A DNA stretch of 64,000 nt. It comes from Acetispira formosa (nom. nud.) (GTDB taxonomy: Bacteria; Desulfobacterota; Desulfarculia; Adiutricales; Adiutricaceae). Position 1 is the stretch's first letter; every line of letters starts with the position of its first letter. The notes beneath the pieces are model-generated. The model had not been told where the DNA came from. It was given only the letters and a program-made list of their open reading frames with translations, and did not search any database. A program made the translations under genes and the position numbers. The DNA lies in assembly GCA_023525915.1 (NCBI GenBank), contig CP026657.1, positions 1,116,001 through 1,180,000 of the forward strand, read 5' to 3'. Below are positions 63,578 to 64,000 of this stretch, in pieces.

Positions 63578-64000
63578 ATGTTAACTGATCGTGAAGTAGT
63601 CAGCACGCTTGAGATGCTGAAAAATGAGCACCTCGATGTGCGGGCCATTACCCTGGGCCTGTCGCTGATGGACTGCGTCTCCGACGACATCGGACGCCTC
63701 ACCGCTAAAATCCTCAACAAAGTAACCAGCTACGCGGAAAATCTCGTCTCCACCTGCGATAAAATCGGTGAAAAATACGGCATACCCGTGGTCAACAAAC
63801 GCATCGCCGTCTCCCCCATGAGCGCCCTGGCCGGGCCTTTCACTTCCGAACAGATGGTGAAAGTCGCCCAGGTGCTCGACCGGGCCGGACGCGAAGTGGG
63901 CGTCGATTTCGTCGGCGGCTTTGGCGCGCTGGTGGAAAAGGGCTTCTCCAAGGGCGACCTCTCCCTTATTAACGCCATTCCTGAAGCTCTGGCTGAAACT
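63578..64000 (+). CDS. DUF711/UPF0210 family protein (partial, runs off the window)
   Basis: The first 141 codons are visible, beginning 'MLTDREVVSTLEMLKNEHLD' and containing 'RAITLGLSLMDCVSDDIGRL' and 'GIPVVNKRIAVSPMSALAGP', recognisable as UPF0210 (DUF711). The gene continues beyond base 64000. The family is uncharacterised but often follows an ACT-domain gene, as here. No strong ribosome site; GATGAAAA lies just before the ATG. Confidence 0.85.
   Translation, partial: MLTDREVVSTLEMLKNEHLDVRAITLGLSLMDCVSDDIGRLTAKILNKVTSYAENLVSTCDKIGEKYGIPVVNKRIAVSPMSALAGPFTSEQMVKVAQVLDRAGREVGVDFVGGFGALVEKGFSKGDLSLINAIPEALAET

Noticed and set aside
1..64000. CRISPR arrays, tRNA and rRNA genes
   Set aside because: No regularly spaced repeats with unique spacers and no cloverleaf or rRNA-like sequence were recognised by eye; a covariance-model search would be decisive.

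Overview
The window reads as chromosomal DNA of a Gram-negative, flagellated, anaerobic-type bacterium, most likely a deltaproteobacterium (Desulfobacterota). This is inferred from gene content: split glycine decarboxylase (GcvPA/GcvPB), three-domain NifU beside NifS, the order hpf-ptsN-rapZ followed by mannose-type PTS genes, an NtrX-like sigma-54 regulator, a DUF721 protein, PssA and CdsA. No rRNA, tRNA or CRISPR was seen.

Layout. 0-7 kb: a leftward membrane-stress cluster with the start of a DUF3686 ATPase, an acidic protein, a long and a short flotillin, a YqiJ-like protein, PspA and a YjfI-like protein. 7.7-14 kb: D-serine ammonia-lyase, a large hybrid histidine kinase and a purine permease. 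14-22 kb: a complete glycine cleavage set (lplA, lpd, gcvPB, gcvPA, gcvH, gcvT). 22-30 kb: a MobA-like/HD fusion, a HIT protein, motA-motB (with an apparent frameshift), a DUF721 protein, a fold-III decarboxylase and cheD. 31-39 kb: hpf, ptsN, rapZ, PTS IIA/IIB/IIC, rimI, a sigma-54 response regulator, yihY and a thiamine pyrophosphokinase. 39-46 kb: a glycosyltransferase, a leftward unit of an MtmB-like methyltransferase, an NCS2-like permease and an 87-residue protein, and a HerA-like ATPase. 46-50 kb: two PilZ-type proteins, a SPOR protein and PssA. 50.4-54.1 kb: a small phage-derived insertion. 54.7-64 kb: nifS, nifU, pyrG, cdsA, nagZ, a double-ACT protein and the start of a DUF711 gene.

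Between genes the window is full of non-coding repeats: perfect long hairpins whose arms change in a compensatory way from copy to copy, a pair of 145-bp TA-flanked palindromes (MITE-like), ~830-bp palindromic elements, a 290-bp tandem duplication, and smaller dispersed motifs.

Three observations stand out. (1) The 3.6-kb phage-derived segment has split one of the ~830-bp palindromes, is flanked by CTCAG, carries repeated AACCYTGGAA-type sites in inverted orientation near both ends, and has a Mu-like gene order (repressor, operator, tail genes, DNA methylase) with the middle missing. (2) The methyltransferase aligns with monomethylamine methyltransferase MtmB but has an ordinary leucine codon where MtmB has pyrrolysine, and it is followed by a permease. 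(3) The hairpin family keeps its pairing while its sequence changes.
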